A DNA stretch of 64,000 nucleotides, taken from contig NZ_BONP01000019.1 in NCBI RefSeq assembly GCF_016862775.1, positions 1-64,000 on the forward strand. Reading direction: 5' to 3'. Within the stretch, counting starts at the first letter, position 1. Every line of letters starts with the position of its first letter. Shown piece after piece: positions 17,489-26,129 of the stretch. Under the pieces are notes generated by a model. It searched no databases. It saw only the letters and a list, made by a program, of their open reading frames with translations, and was not told the DNA's origin. The stretch is from Cellulomonas phragmiteti (GTDB lineage Bacteria > Actinomycetota > Actinomycetes > Actinomycetales > Cellulomonadaceae). Made by a program: the position numbers and the translations under genes.

Positions 17489-17830
17489 GTGAGCATCATC
17501 TGGTCCGCGCAGGTCTTCCTGTACTTCGTCTTCTACGCCGTGATCTTCGTGCTGTCCGTGTGGGCGCTCGTCGACTGCCTGCGCCGCCCCGCCGCCGCGT
17601 TCACCACCGCGGGCAAGCGGACGCGGACCTTCTGGACGTGGGTCCTGGTGGCCGCGACGGCCGTCGCGTTCATCTCGATCCCCCCGCCCTTCGGGGTCGG
17701 GCTGCCCTTCCCGGCGTTCCTCGCCCTGGGCAGCGCGGCCGCCGCGATCGTCTACCTCGTCGACGTGCGCCCGGCCGTCGCCCCGTACTCGGGCCGCCGG
17801 GGCGGCGGACCCTCGCGGGGCGGGTGGTGA
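17489..17830 (+). CDS. DUF2516 membrane protein
   Basis: 113 residues with three hydrophobic segments (about 8-28, 50-66 and 70-92) and a basic Gly/Arg-rich end. Between the first two is VDCLRRPAAAF and KRTRTFW, typical of the actinobacterial DUF2516 family. Function unknown. Its TGA overlaps the asparaginase GTG (GTGA). Confidence 0.75.
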   Translation: MSIIWSAQVFLYFVFYAVIFVLSVWALVDCLRRPAAAFTTAGKRTRTFWTWVLVAATAVAFISIPPPFGVGLPFPAFLALGSAAAAIVYLVDVRPAVAPYSGRRGGGPSRGGW

Positions 17831-18810
17831 CGGCCCCCGACGTCGCGTCCGCCGCGGTCCCGCTCGCGCGGGTGCACCGCGGGGACCTCGTGGAGTCGGT
17901 CCACCTGGGCCACGTCGTGGTGCTCGCACCCGACGGCTCGGTGGCCCACGCCGCGGGCGACCCGGACGTCGTGATCTGGCCGCGGTCCTCGCTCAAGCCC
18001 GTGCAGGCGGTCGCCATGCTGCGGCACGGGCTCGACGTCGACGGGGCGGACCTGGCCCTGGTGTGCGCGAGCCACTCGGGCGAGCCCGGCCACCTGGAGG
18101 TCGTGACCGGGCTGCTCGCGGCCCACGGCCTGACCGAGGCGGACCTCGGCAACACGCCGGACTGGCCGTTGGCGCCGGACGCGGCCTGGCAGCGCCGGGC
18201 CGCGGGGCACGGCCCCGCGCCGCTGACCCAGAACTGCTCCGGCAAGCACGCGGGCATGCTCGCGACGTGCCGGGCGGCGGGCTGGCCGACGGACGGGTAC
18301 CTGGACCCCGGGCACCCGCTGCAGCGGGCCGTCGTCGCGGTGACCGGCGAGCTGACCGGTGCGCCCGTCGAGCACGTCACGGTCGACGGCTGCGGAGCGC
18401 CCCTGCTGTCGACGACCCTCACGGGCCTCGCGCGGGCCTTCGCGACGATCGCGACGGCCGCCGCCCGCGACGACGGCTCGGCGCCCGCGCGCGTCGGACG
18501 GGCGATGGCGGCGCACCCCTGGCACGTCGGCGGGACGGGACGTGACGTCACGGCCTTCCTGACGGCCGTGCCCGGGCTCGTCGCCAAGGACGGGGCCGAC
18601 GGGGTGTACGCGGCCGGGCTGCCGGGCGGCGGCGCCGTCGCGTTCAAGGTGCTCGACGGCGGCGGGCGTCCGCGCCCCGTCGTGCTGGCCGCCGCGCTGG
18701 CGCTCGCGGGCGTCGACCCGGCGCTCCTGGCGGACGCCGCTCGCACGCCGGTGCTGGGGCACGGGCAGCCGGTCGGTGCGGTGCGCGCGACGTTCGGCCC
18801 CGACGCGTGA
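17827..18810 (+). CDS. Asparaginase, thermolabile Rhizobium-type family
   Basis: 327 residues of the PF06089-type asparaginases, unrelated to the E. coli enzymes. The proposed catalytic Ser-Lys pair is visible in RSSLKP, and the conserved [14 protein letters not shown] and DGCGAP motifs are present; NCSGKH includes the metal-ligand cysteine described for the Rhizobium etli enzyme. It should hydrolyse L-asparagine to aspartate and ammonia in the cytoplasm, as it has no signal peptide. Coupled to DUF2516 by GTGA and followed 13 nt later by dtd. Confidence 0.88.
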   Translation: MTAPDVASAAVPLARVHRGDLVESVHLGHVVVLAPDGSVAHAAGDPDVVIWPRSSLKPVQAVAMLRHGLDVDGADLALVCASHSGEPGHLEVVTGLLAAHGLTEADLGNTPDWPLAPDAAWQRRAAGHGPAPLTQNCSGKHAGMLATCRAAGWPTDGYLDPGHPLQRAVVAVTGELTGAPVEHVTVDGCGAPLLSTTLTGLARAFATIATAAARDDGSAPARVGRAMAAHPWHVGGTGRDVTAFLTAVPGLVAKDGADGVYAAGLPGGGAVAFKVLDGGGRPRPVVLAAALALAGVDPALLADAARTPVLGHGQPVGAVRATFGPDA

Positions 18811-18823
18811 GCCGGCGGCCACG

Positions 18824-19261
18824 GTGAGGGCGGTCGTGCAGCGCGTCACGCGCGCGGCGGTGCGGGTCGAGGGGGAGGTCGTCGGCGCGATCGACCGGCC
18901 CGGGCTGCTCGCGCTCGTCGGCGTGACGCCCGGGGACGGCCCGGAGCAGGTCGAGCTGGTCGCCCGCAAGATCGCCGAGCTGCGGATCCTGCGTGACGAG
19001 CGCTCCGCCGTCGAGGTCGGCGCCCCCGTGCTCGTCGTCAGCCAGTTCACGCTGTACGCCGACGTGCGCAAGGGCCGGCGTCCTACGTGGAACGCCGCCG
19101 CCCCCGGGGCGGTGGCCGAGCCGCTGGTGGACGCCGTGGTCGTGGCGCTGCGGGCGCGCGGGCTCGAGGTCGCGACCGGGCGGTTCGGCGCCGACATGGC
19201 CGTCGAGCTCGTCAACGACGGACCGGTGACGATCCTCGTGGCGTCCGAGCCGACCGGCTGA
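18824..19261 (+). CDS. dtd: D-aminoacyl-tRNA deacylase
   Basis: 145 residues, full length for DTD. The active-site motifs [15 protein letters not shown] (SQxTL) and NDGPVT (NxGPxT cross-subunit cis-Pro motif) are intact. It removes D-amino acids, and glycine mischarged on tRNA-Ala, from tRNA. The segment around [15 protein letters not shown] is shorter than in E. coli DTD. GTG start without a strong Shine-Dalgarno; it ends before a 342-nt non-coding tract. Confidence 0.95.
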   Translation: MRAVVQRVTRAAVRVEGEVVGAIDRPGLLALVGVTPGDGPEQVELVARKIAELRILRDERSAVEVGAPVLVVSQFTLYADVRKGRRPTWNAAAPGAVAEPLVDAVVVALRARGLEVATGRFGADMAVELVNDGPVTILVASEPTG

Positions 19262-19603
19262 GGCGCCGTCCACAGGTTGCACGGTCCGGTGCGACGCGCG
19301 GCACCCGCCCGGCCGGCGCCGCGTCGGGCGCCGCTCCGGCAGTCCGACGGGTGCCCCGTTGCCGAGCGTTCCTGCAGGTGAGAGCCGTGCGCGGCGGCAC
19401 CCACCCCGTGCTTAGCCCTGCCCTGCCCGCGCCGCAAGGGCCTGGGGGACCGTTTCTCGTCCACACCCTGTGTCCACAGCCGCGTCCACAGGGTGACCAG
19501 CCAACTCACCCGTGAGCCACAGGGCTGTGGACGCAGGGTGTGGACACGCGGACCAGGTTCACCCGGTCGCGCGCCGGGACGGCGCCCGGCCTAGCGTGGG
19601 CCC
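19262..19603. promoter_or_regulatory. Non-coding tract with six DnaA-box-like TCCACA sites
   Basis: TCCACA cores lie at 19269, 19460, 19473 and 19485 on plus, and at 19526-19531 and 19539-19544 on minus. The best 9-mer is TCGTCCACA (19457-19465). The last four form a mirrored pair: 19470-19478 and 19482-19491 are inverse copies of 19539-19547 and 19525-19534, around an inner GGGTGA/TCACCC dyad (19491-19496, 19506-19511). No ORF is credible here. The tract lacks an AT-rich unwinding segment and dnaA/dnaN neighbours, so it is not an origin; a DnaA titration or reactivation site is a possibility. Confidence 0.5.
19592..19597 (+). promoter_or_regulatory. -10 hexamer of PIG-L gene
   Basis: TAGCGT, then 6 nt (GGGCCC), then the ATG at 19604. 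The same spacer sequence precedes the starts at 7374 and 36592. Confidence 0.5.
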
Positions 19604-20365
19604 ATGACCGACCGGACGACGCTGCCGCTGCTGCCCGACGACGCGCTCACGCGCGTCCTGTGCGTCGTCGCGCACCCCGACGACCTCGAGTACGGCACGT
19701 CCGCCGCGGTCGCCGCGTGGACGGCCCGCGGCGTCGAGGTCGCGTACCTGCTGCTCACGCGCGGCGAGGCGGGCATGGACGCCCTCGAGCCCGCGCAGGC
19801 CGCCGAGCTCCGGGTCCGCGAGCAGGTGGCCGGCTCGCACGCGGTCGGCGTCACGCAGGTCGAGTTCCTCGAGCACCCGGACGGCGTGCTGCAGTACGGG
19901 CTCGGGCTGCGCCGCGACGTCGCCGCCGCGATCCGCCGCACCCGCCCCGACGCGGTGCTCACCACCTCGTGGGCCGAGGAGACGCCCGTGGGCCTCAACC
20001 AGGCCGACCACCGCGCCGCGGGGCTCGCCGTGGCCGACGCCGTACGCGACGCCGGCAACCGGTGGGTGTTCCCCGAGCTGCTCGCCGAGGGCCTCGAGCC
20101 GTGCCCCGTGCGCTGGCTGCTCGTGGCCGGGGACCCGCACCCCACCCACGGCGTCGACGTCACCGGTGAGCCGCTGCGACGCGGGATCGCGTCCCTCGAG
20201 GCGCACCGCGAGTACCTCGCGCTGCTGCCGTGGCACCCGGCCCCGGCCGAGCTGATCCCGGCGGTCACGGCCGAGCAGGGCCGGCACGTCGGCGTCGAGC
20301 ACGCCGTGACGCTGCGCGCGATCGACCTGCAGGCGCCGCCCCCCGTGCTGCGGAGCACGTCCTGA
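19604..20365 (+). CDS. PIG-L/MshB-family zinc deacetylase
   Basis: 253 residues. The signature AHPDD at 23-27 supplies the zinc ligands and the catalytic Asp, and NQADHRAAG supplies the second His. This family removes N-acetyl groups from GlcNAc-type substrates; MshB (mycothiol), Mca (mycothiol-conjugate amidase) and antibiotic deacetylases belong here. The length and the compact C-terminus are closer to generic LmbE-like proteins than to MshB, and no mycothiol genes are adjacent, so the substrate is open. Confidence 0.85.
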   Translation: MTDRTTLPLLPDDALTRVLCVVAHPDDLEYGTSAAVAAWTARGVEVAYLLLTRGEAGMDALEPAQAAELRVREQVAGSHAVGVTQVEFLEHPDGVLQYGLGLRRDVAAAIRRTRPDAVLTTSWAEETPVGLNQADHRAAGLAVADAVRDAGNRWVFPELLAEGLEPCPVRWLLVAGDPHPTHGVDVTGEPLRRGIASLEAHREYLALLPWHPAPAELIPAVTAEQGRHVGVEHAVTLRAIDLQAPPPVLRSTS

Positions 20366-20392
20366 CCGGCACGACGCCCGCGGCCGTCCTCC

Positions 20393-21226
20393 TCAGCCCA
20401 GCCGCAGCAGCGCCCGCAGCGTGCGGACCACGCCGTTGTCGTTGTTGGACGGCGCGACGAACCGCGCACGGGCCCGCACGTCGGGGTGCGCGTTGTCCAT
20501 CGCGAACGACCAGTGCGCGGCCTCGAGCATGCCGATGTCGTTGAAGTAGTCGCCGAACGCCACGGTCTGGTCCGGGCCGACCCCCAGCGCGCGCTGCACG
20601 TCGCGCAGCGCGTGGCCCTTGTCGGCGTCGGGGCTCATGACGTCGACCCAGTGCTCGCCGCTGACCAGGACGCGCGCCACCCCGCCGAACCGGGTCAGGG
20701 CCGGGCCCGCGCCGGTGTCCGCCGGGCCGAAGTCGTAGACCGCCACCTTGAGGACGGTGTCCTCGACGGCCGTCAGGTCGGGCACCTGCTCGAGCAGGGC
20801 GTAGTACGGCTCGCACTGCGCCAGGAACGGCGCGTCGGTGCGCTCGACGTACGCGCTGCGCAGCCCGCACAGCACGACGCCCAGGTCGGCGCCGGCTGTG
20901 GTCAGCCGACGGACCCGGCGCACGACGTCCCGTGCGACGCGGGCCTCGAGCCCGTGGACCGCCAGCGCGGCGCCGTCCCGCACCACGTGCGCACCGTTCT
21001 CCGCCACGTACACCAGGTCGTCGCGGCCCATCTGCCGGCGCAGCGTCGCGTACTGACGACCGCTCGCGGGGCAGACGGTCACGCCGCGCGCGACGAGCGT
21101 GTCGAGCAGCGGCCAGAAGGACGGGTCGATGCGCTTGGCGTCGTCGAGCAGCGAGCCGTCCATGTCGACGGCGACGAGACGCACGTCGGGGACGACGGCG
21201 AGGCGGGGCAGATCGATCGGGGGCAC
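20393..21226 (-). CDS. HAD-superfamily (Cof-type) phosphatase
   Basis: 277 residues. HAD motif I is VAVDMDGSLLD (nucleophile and acid/base Asp), motif II lies in CPASGRQY, the motif III lysine is in VLKVAV or DADKGHAL, and motif IV is FGDYFNDIGML. The large C2B cap between motifs II and III marks the Cof/YbiV sugar-phosphate type. GTG start at 21226; the longer frame upstream is low-complexity. Convergent with the PIG-L gene (27-nt gap), divergent from the next. Confidence 0.88.
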   Translation of the reverse strand: MPPIDLPRLAVVPDVRLVAVDMDGSLLDDAKRIDPSFWPLLDTLVARGVTVCPASGRQYATLRRQMGRDDLVYVAENGAHVVRDGAALAVHGLEARVARDVVRRVRRLTTAGADLGVVLCGLRSAYVERTDAPFLAQCEPYYALLEQVPDLTAVEDTVLKVAVYDFGPADTGAGPALTRFGGVARVLVSGEHWVDVMSPDADKGHALRDVQRALGVGPDQTVAFGDYFNDIGMLEAAHWSFAMDNAHPDVRARARFVAPSNNDNGVVRTLRALLRLG

Positions 21227-21350
21227 CGGATGATCCTCGCACCGGCTCACCGGTTGCGGCGCCCGCCGCCACCGCCCGCTCGCGGACCCCGCCCCCGACC
21301 GGGCGACCCGGGCCGCGCGACCCGGGCTGGATCGCCCTCCCGAGGGCCGC

Positions 21351-21356
21351 GAGGAT
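21351..21356 (+). promoter_or_regulatory. -10 hexamer of small hydrolase gene
   Basis: GAGGAT, 6 nt before the ATG at 21363. The first base departs from the TANNNT pattern. Confidence 0.35.
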
Positions 21357-21362
21357 GGGCGG

Positions 21363-21932
21363 ATGACGGGAGACGACCGGCGGGTGCTGCGGGCGGGGCC
21401 GGGACCCCTCGACGTCGCGGGCGTGCTGCTGACGCCGGGCGCCGGGGCGACGCGCGAGCACCGCACGCTCGTCGCGCTCGACGAGGCCCTGACGGCGCTC
21501 GGCGTCGCGGTGCGTCGGGTGGACCTGCCGCGCGGCGCGCGGGCCGCGCCGGCGCGCGTGCGCGAGGAGGCGGACGCGTTCGCGGCGGACCTGGGGGTGC
21601 CGACGGAGCGGCTCGTGGTCGGCGGGCGGTCGTTCGGTGGGCGGATGTGCTCGGCCGCCGTCGCGGACGGGCTGCCCGTGGCCGGCCTGCTGCTGCTGTC
21701 CTACCCGCTGCACCCGCCGGGCCGGCCCGGGACGCTGCGCGTCGAGCACCTGCCGCGGATCACCGTGCCGGTCCTGGCCGTCAGCGGCGCCACCGACCCG
21801 TTCGGCACACCCGACGAGCTCGCGACGCACCTGGCGACGGTGGCCGGCCCGACGACGCTCGTCGTCGTCCGTGGCCCGCACAGCCCCGCGGACCCGCCGG
21901 TCGTCGCGGCCGTGCGCGCGTGGCTCACCTGA
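21363..21932 (+). CDS. Alpha/beta hydrolase, KANL3/Tex30-like
   Basis: 189 residues, a minimal alpha/beta hydrolase without a cap domain. LLTPGAGATREH near the start resembles the oxyanion loop of the KANL3/Tex30 group; the nucleophile Ser is in VVGGRSFGGRM, the acid in VSGATDPFG and the His in VRGPHSP. The triad is complete. The substrate cannot be inferred; the group includes dienelactone-hydrolase-like esterases. Confidence 0.82.
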   Translation: MTGDDRRVLRAGPGPLDVAGVLLTPGAGATREHRTLVALDEALTALGVAVRRVDLPRGARAAPARVREEADAFAADLGVPTERLVVGGRSFGGRMCSAAVADGLPVAGLLLLSYPLHPPGRPGTLRVEHLPRITVPVLAVSGATDPFGTPDELATHLATVAGPTTLVVVRGPHSPADPPVVAAVRAWLT

Positions 21933-21962
21933 GCCGGTCCCCGCGGGGGAGCAGCGCGGCGC

Positions 21963-22421
21963 TCAGGGCCGCTCGTCGTCGCTCGCGAACCCCGGCCGGG
22001 CGGCTCGCTCCGCCGGGGACTCGAGCTCCTGGAAGAAGGTGATCTCGAGCGACCCGGGCGCGCGCAGACGCGAGTTGAGGGACTGCCACGGCGTCCGCAC
22101 GGGCGGTGCCAGCAGCTCGGCGCCGCCCGCCGTCGCGGCGTCCGTCGCGGCTGCCGCGTCGTCGACCTCGAACGCCACGCGCAGCGGCGCGCCGACCAGG
22201 CCGTCGGTCTCCACCTCGTCGATGACGCGCTTGTGCGCCGGGCTGGCGATCTCCAGGGTGGCGCGCCCGACGTCGAGGATGGCGACGCGGTCGTCACCGC
22301 CCTCGGCGAAGGCCGCGATCTCCGTCAGGCCGAGCAGGTCGCGGTAGAACGCGACGGCCCGGTCGTAGTCCTGCGCCTCGACGACGAGGCGGAGCTGCGT
22401 GATGCGGGGTGAGCTCGTCAT
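21963..22421 (-). CDS. VOC (glyoxalase/bleomycin resistance) protein
   Basis: 152 residues with two beta-alpha-beta-beta-beta modules: [20 protein letters not shown] opens the first and [20 protein letters not shown] the second, with [10 protein letters not shown] near the end. The metal-binding set of glyoxalase I is not clearly conserved. Members include dioxygenases, resistance proteins and epimerases, and the specific role is unknown. The ATG at 22421 is supported by a hexamer 6 nt upstream. Confidence 0.82.
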   Translation of the reverse strand: MTSSPRITQLRLVVEAQDYDRAVAFYRDLLGLTEIAAFAEGGDDRVAILDVGRATLEIASPAHKRVIDEVETDGLVGAPLRVAFEVDDAAAATDAATAGGAELLAPPVRTPWQSLNSRLRAPGSLEITFFQELESPAERAARPGFASDDERP

Positions 22422-22427
22422 GGACCC

Positions 22428-22433
22428 ATCATG
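22428..22433 (-). promoter_or_regulatory. -10 hexamer of VOC gene
   Basis: CATGAT on the minus strand, 6 nt before the ATG at 22421. Confidence 0.35.
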
Positions 22434-22442
22434 GGCCGGTCG

Positions 22443-23183
22443 TCAGGGGGCGGCGAGCAGCCTCGCGACGAGCTCCGGCAGGGCCGCGTCGATCGGGTCG
22501 CGGAGGATCTCGTCGGCCAGGTGGTCGTACGCGGTCGGCTCGGCGTTGACGACGACGAGCCGTGCGCCCGCGTCGACGGCCAGCGGCACGAGCCCGGCGA
22601 CGGGGTGCACGGTCAGCGTCGTGCCGACGGCGACGAACGTGTGCGCGTCGCCCGCCGCGGCGGCCGCGCGCTCGAGCGCGTCCTCATCCAGGCGCTCACC
22701 GAAGTACACGACGTCCGGCTTGAGGACCCCGCCGCACGTGGTGCAGCGCGGGTCCGGCTCGGCGTCCAGGCGCGCGAGCACGTCGCGCGTCGGCACCGTC
22801 GCGCGGCAGCGCAGGCAGGACGTGGTGGCGAGCGTCCCGTGCAGCTCGACCACCCGGTCCGGGGCGCTGCCCGCCGCCTGGTGCAGGCCGTCGAAGTTCT
22901 GCGTGAGCACCGCGAGGAGCGCGCCGGCACGCTCGAGGTCGACGAGCGCGCGGTGCGCCGCCGTCGGGCGCGCGTGCCACGCGGGGTGCTCCGCCCACGC
23001 CCGCCAGCCGCGCGCGCGGACGTCCGCGTCGCGCGCGTACGGGCCGATGTCGAGCAGGTCCGCCGCGGCCGGGTCGCGCGTCCACACGCCCTGCGGCCCG
23101 CGGAAGTCGGGGATGCCCGACGCGGTCGAGATGCCCGCACCCGTCAGCACGGTCACGGTCGGCGGGTCGTCGGCGTGCGGCAC
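22443..23183 (-). CDS. Sir2-family NAD-dependent deacylase
   Basis: 246 residues. NAD-binding and catalytic motifs are all present: [28 protein letters not shown], the catalytic His in ELHGT, a zinc ribbon (CLRC and CTTC), VGTTLTVHP and VVNAEPT. It removes acetyl or other acyl groups from lysines using NAD+; in actinobacteria a typical target is acetyl-CoA synthetase. GTG start with GAGGA upstream. It lies 86 nt downstream of the aminotransferase gene on the same strand. Confidence 0.93.
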   Translation of the reverse strand: MPHADDPPTVTVLTGAGISTASGIPDFRGPQGVWTRDPAAADLLDIGPYARDADVRARGWRAWAEHPAWHARPTAAHRALVDLERAGALLAVLTQNFDGLHQAAGSAPDRVVELHGTLATTSCLRCRATVPTRDVLARLDAEPDPRCTTCGGVLKPDVVYFGERLDEDALERAAAAAGDAHTFVAVGTTLTVHPVAGLVPLAVDAGARLVVVNAEPTAYDHLADEILRDPIDAALPELVARLLAAP

Positions 23184-23269
23184 GGGCGCGTCCTCGTCGT
23201 CGGGGCCCGGGCGGCCCCGGGCTCCCGGCGAGCGTAGGACGCGCACGGCGTCAGGGCGTGCGGACGGCG

Positions 23270-24352
23270 TCAGGTCGTCAGGGCGGCGACGACGCGCTCG
23301 ACGTCCGACGCGTCGTTCCACACGTGGAAGGCGAGCCGCACGCCGCCGCCGCGGCCGGCGACCCGCAGCCCCGCGGCGGTCAGGCGGGCGCGCACGGTGC
23401 CCGCGTCGTCGTCCGGCAGCGACACGATCGCCGACCCCGCGGCCGGCAGGCCCAGCCGCGCGCGCAGGCCGTCGGCGAGCCCGACGTCGTGGGCGTGCAC
23501 CTCGGCGACGTCCACCCGGGCGAACGCCTCGAGCGCGGGCGCGGCGCCCACCCACGCCAGCCACGCCGGCGAGGTGTCGAACCGGCGCGCCCCCGGCGCG
23601 AGCCGCATGTCGGTCCCGTAGACCGACGTCCACGGGTCGGCACCCGCGTACCAGCCGGCCGCGAGCGGCCGCAGGCGCGCGTCGGCCTCGGGCGTCGTGG
23701 TGAGGAACGCGGTGCCGCGCGGTGCGCACAGCCACTTGTACGCCGAGCAGACGGTGACCTCGGGGCCGTGCGTGGCGGGGTCCAGCGGGTACCAGCCGGC
23801 GGCCTGGGTGACGTCGAGCACCCGCAGCGCGCCCACGTCGGACGCCGCGGCCCGCACCGCCGCGAGGTCGACGACGCGCCCGTCGCGGGACTGCACGAGC
23901 GACGTCGCGACGGCGTCGCACCCGTCGGCGACCGCGTCGGCCAGGTGCTCGAGCGGCACGGCGCGCACCCGCACGCCGCGGTCCGCGTGCGCGAGGAACG
24001 GGTAGGTCACGGACGTGAAGTCACCGTCGGGCACGACGACCCGCGCACCGTCGGGGAGCGCCGCCGCGACCAGTCCGACGAGCGGCGAGGACTGGGCGGC
24101 GATCGCGACCCGGTCCACGTCGACGCCCGCGATGCGCGCGTACGCGCTGCGGGACGCGGCGACGGCGAGGTCGTACGTCGCCGGGGTGGCGTGCCCGGCG
24201 GCCCACGCGTCGAGGGCGTCGCGCAGCGCGGCGGTCGTCGTCGTCAGCGGCAGGCCGGACGTCGCCGCGTCGAGGTACCCGGGGACGGGGGCGACGCGGG
24301 CACGCAGGTCGGCGAGGGGGAGCGTGGACGTGGCGGGGGAGGGGGCGGCCAT
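23270..24352 (-). CDS. Class V PLP aminotransferase (EgtE/kynureninase-like)
   Basis: 360 residues of the aspartate-aminotransferase fold, type V. The PLP-binding lysine is in SAYKWL, the pyridine-N Asp in [10 protein letters not shown], and [16 protein letters not shown] forms the N-terminal substrate loop. This class includes cysteine desulfurases, EgtE-like C-S lyases and kynureninases; the sulfurtransfer cysteine loop of IscS/SufS is not seen, so an aminotransferase or C-S lyase is more likely. ATG 24352 was preferred over an in-frame ATG further upstream, which would run through the operator. Confidence 0.85.
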   Translation of the reverse strand: MAAPSPATSTLPLADLRARVAPVPGYLDAATSGLPLTTTTAALRDALDAWAAGHATPATYDLAVAASRSAYARIAGVDVDRVAIAAQSSPLVGLVAAALPDGARVVVPDGDFTSVTYPFLAHADRGVRVRAVPLEHLADAVADGCDAVATSLVQSRDGRVVDLAAVRAAASDVGALRVLDVTQAAGWYPLDPATHGPEVTVCSAYKWLCAPRGTAFLTTTPEADARLRPLAAGWYAGADPWTSVYGTDMRLAPGARRFDTSPAWLAWVGAAPALEAFARVDVAEVHAHDVGLADGLRARLGLPAAGSAIVSLPDDDAGTVRARLTAAGLRVAGRGGGVRLAFHVWNDASDVERVVAALTT

Positions 24353-24373
24353 GACGTCCACTGTGGCGAGGCC

Positions 24374-24398
24374 GAAGTCATCACACAACGACGACTTC
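24374..24398. promoter_or_regulatory. 25-bp dyad, likely LysR operator
   Basis: GAAGTCATC (24374-24382) and GACGACTTC (24390-24398) form an inverted repeat with one mismatch around a 7-nt centre. It sits in the 82-nt gap between the divergent aminotransferase and LysR genes, where LysR-type regulators normally bind. Confidence 0.6.
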
Positions 24399-24422
24399 AA
24401 GGGGGAACACATCACGCGGCGT

Positions 24423-24428
24423 TATGGT
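24423..24428 (+). promoter_or_regulatory. -10 hexamer of LysR gene
   Basis: TATGGT, 6 nt before the GTG at 24435. This decides the start in a frame that is open far upstream. Confidence 0.5.
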
Positions 24429-24434
24429 CGTCGG

Positions 24435-25469
24435 GTGGCCCGCCATCACCGTCCGGAGCCGGCCCTGCCGTCTCCCGCCGCACCGCCCGACCCCACCCCC
24501 CGCGTCCCTCCCGGCCTCACGCCCGGCGTCCTGCCCGGCGCCCCGCCCGGCGGCACGGCCCCCGCCGGGCTCGGCGCGCTCGACGTCGGTGCGCTGCGCA
24601 TGGTCCAGGCCGTCGCCGAGCACGGCACCCTGACCGCCGCCGCCGCGTCCCTCGGCGTCGGCCAGCCGGCGGTGTCCCAGCACCTGCGACGCCTCGAGCG
24701 GCGGCTGGGGACCGCGCTGCTCGACAGGTCGGGGCGCAGCGTGCGCCTCACCGAGGCGGGGCGCGTGCTCGCCCGCCACGGCGCCACCGTCACGGCCGCC
24801 CTGCACGCCGCCGTCGCCGAGGTCGGGGCGCTCGCCGGGCTGCGCGCCGGCGTCGTGCGCCTCGTCGCGTTCCCCTCCGCGTGCGCGTCGCTCGTCCCGC
24901 GTGCGCTCGCGGACCTGCGCCGCCACCACCCCGGGCTGTCCGTCACCCTCGTCGAGGCCGAGCCGCCGGAGTCCGTCGGCCTGCTCGCGTCGGGCGACGC
25001 CGACGTGGTCCTCACGTTCACGTACGAGCCCGGCGGGCTGCCCGACGACGACCGCCTCGCCCACCGCCACCTGCTCGACGACCCGACGCTCGTCGCGCTG
25101 CCCGCCGAGCACCCCGCGGCCGGCGCGCGCACGCTCACGCTCGGCGACCTCGCCGACGAGACCTGGATCGCGGGGTGCCCCCGCTGCCGCGGGCACCTCC
25201 TCGCCGCCGGCCGGGCCGCCGGGTTCGAGCCGCGCGTCGCGTACGCGACCGACGACTACCCGGCCGTGCTCGGCCTCGTCGCGGCCGGCCTGGGGGTCGC
25301 GGTGCTGCCCGGCCTGGTGCGCGGGACGGCGGCCGGCGTGCCCGGTGTGGTGCTGCGGCCCGCGGCCGGCACCTCGCACCGGCGCGTGCACGCCGTGTCG
25401 ACCCCCGACCTGCTGCGCGTCCCCGCCGTCGCTGCGGTCGTGGACGCGCTGGCGCGCGCAGCGGGGTGA
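24435..25469 (+). CDS. LysR-family transcriptional regulator
   Basis: 344 residues. An unusual Pro/Gly-rich N-terminal extension of about 45 residues precedes the winged HTH (LDVGALRMVQAVAEHGTLTA, then GQPAVSQHLRRLERRLG). The effector-binding domain spans about 130-340 and contains an odd GCPRCRGH segment with a CxxC pair. Divergent from the class V aminotransferase across an 82-nt gap with a 25-bp dyad, so it most likely controls that gene and itself. The ligand is unknown. Confidence 0.9.
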   Translation: MARHHRPEPALPSPAAPPDPTPRVPPGLTPGVLPGAPPGGTAPAGLGALDVGALRMVQAVAEHGTLTAAAASLGVGQPAVSQHLRRLERRLGTALLDRSGRSVRLTEAGRVLARHGATVTAALHAAVAEVGALAGLRAGVVRLVAFPSACASLVPRALADLRRHHPGLSVTLVEAEPPESVGLLASGDADVVLTFTYEPGGLPDDDRLAHRHLLDDPTLVALPAEHPAAGARTLTLGDLADETWIAGCPRCRGHLLAAGRAAGFEPRVAYATDDYPAVLGLVAAGLGVAVLPGLVRGTAAGVPGVVLRPAAGTSHRRVHAVSTPDLLRVPAVAAVVDALARAAG

Positions 25470-25510
25470 TGCCCGCAGGCGCGGTGCGCCGGGGCCCCGC
25501 CCGCGCGACG

Positions 25511-25516
25511 TAGCGT
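25511..25516 (+). promoter_or_regulatory. -10 hexamer of thioesterase gene
   Basis: TAGCGT, 6 nt before the ATG at 25523. Confidence 0.5.
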
Positions 25517-25522
25517 GAGGGC

Positions 25523-26008
25523 ATGGACCCGACCACCGGCCCCACCACGGCGCCCGGGCTGCCGCGCCCGGGCCGCGGCCGTGTCGTCATGCAGGTGCGC
25601 TGGTCCGACGTCGACCTGTTCGGTCACGTCAACAACGCCGCGTTCCTGCGGTACCTGGACGACGCGCGCTTCACGCTGTTCCCGCGCATGGGCGTCGACG
25701 AGGTCGGCGCGATGACGGCGTCGCTGCTGGTCGTCGTCAAGCACGAGATCGACTACCTCGCACCGATCCGGTTCCGGCAGGAGCCGGTCGTCGTCGAGGT
25801 GTGGGTGCCGCGGCTCGGGCGCTCCTCGGTGGACTTCGCGTACGAGGTCCTCGACGGCGCGGCGCCCGGGGCTGCCGTGGCGCTACGCGCCCGCTCGCGC
25901 ATGGTGCAGCTCGACCGCGCGTCGCACACGCCGCGGGCCTTCACCGACGAGGAGCGGTCGACGTTCGCGGCCTTCCCGGGGGCGTCGCCGGACCTGCACC
26001 CCTGGTGA
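25523..26008 (+). CDS. Acyl-CoA thioesterase, 4HBT hot-dog fold
   Basis: 161 residues. The catalytic region VRWSDVDLFGHVNNAAFLR is the YbgC/4-hydroxybenzoyl-CoA thioesterase signature with the nucleophilic Asp, followed by the long hot-dog helix YLDDARFTLF and strands IDYLAPIRF and VVVEVWVPRLG. It hydrolyses acyl-CoA thioesters; chain preference cannot be read. The stop codon lies inside the left arm of a large palindrome shared with the convergent racemase gene. Confidence 0.88.
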   Translation: MDPTTGPTTAPGLPRPGRGRVVMQVRWSDVDLFGHVNNAAFLRYLDDARFTLFPRMGVDEVGAMTASLLVVVKHEIDYLAPIRFRQEPVVVEVWVPRLGRSSVDFAYEVLDGAAPGAAVALRARSRMVQLDRASHTPRAFTDEERSTFAAFPGASPDLHPW

Positions 26009-26129
26009 CCTGTCCACGTCCCGAGACGCGCGCTGCGCGAGACCGGGCTGGTGTCGCTCACCCCGCGAGTGAGTGATCTGAGCCCGGTCTCGCAGCGGGC
26101 TCGTCCCACGACGTGGACCGGTGATCAGG
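26001..26129. repeat. Imperfect palindrome covering a convergent intergenic region
   Basis: The outer arms 26001-26020 and 26110-26129 match at 17 of 20 positions; the inner arms 26037-26049 (GCGAGACCGGGCT) and 26081-26093 are a perfect 13-bp inverted repeat. The stops of both convergent genes lie in the outer arms. It can act as a bidirectional terminator, but it is much longer than the usual hairpin. Confidence 0.7.

Noticed and set aside
19262..19603. Chromosomal replication origin
   Set aside because: DnaA-like boxes are present, but there is no dnaA, dnaN, rpmH or AT-rich unwinding region nearby.
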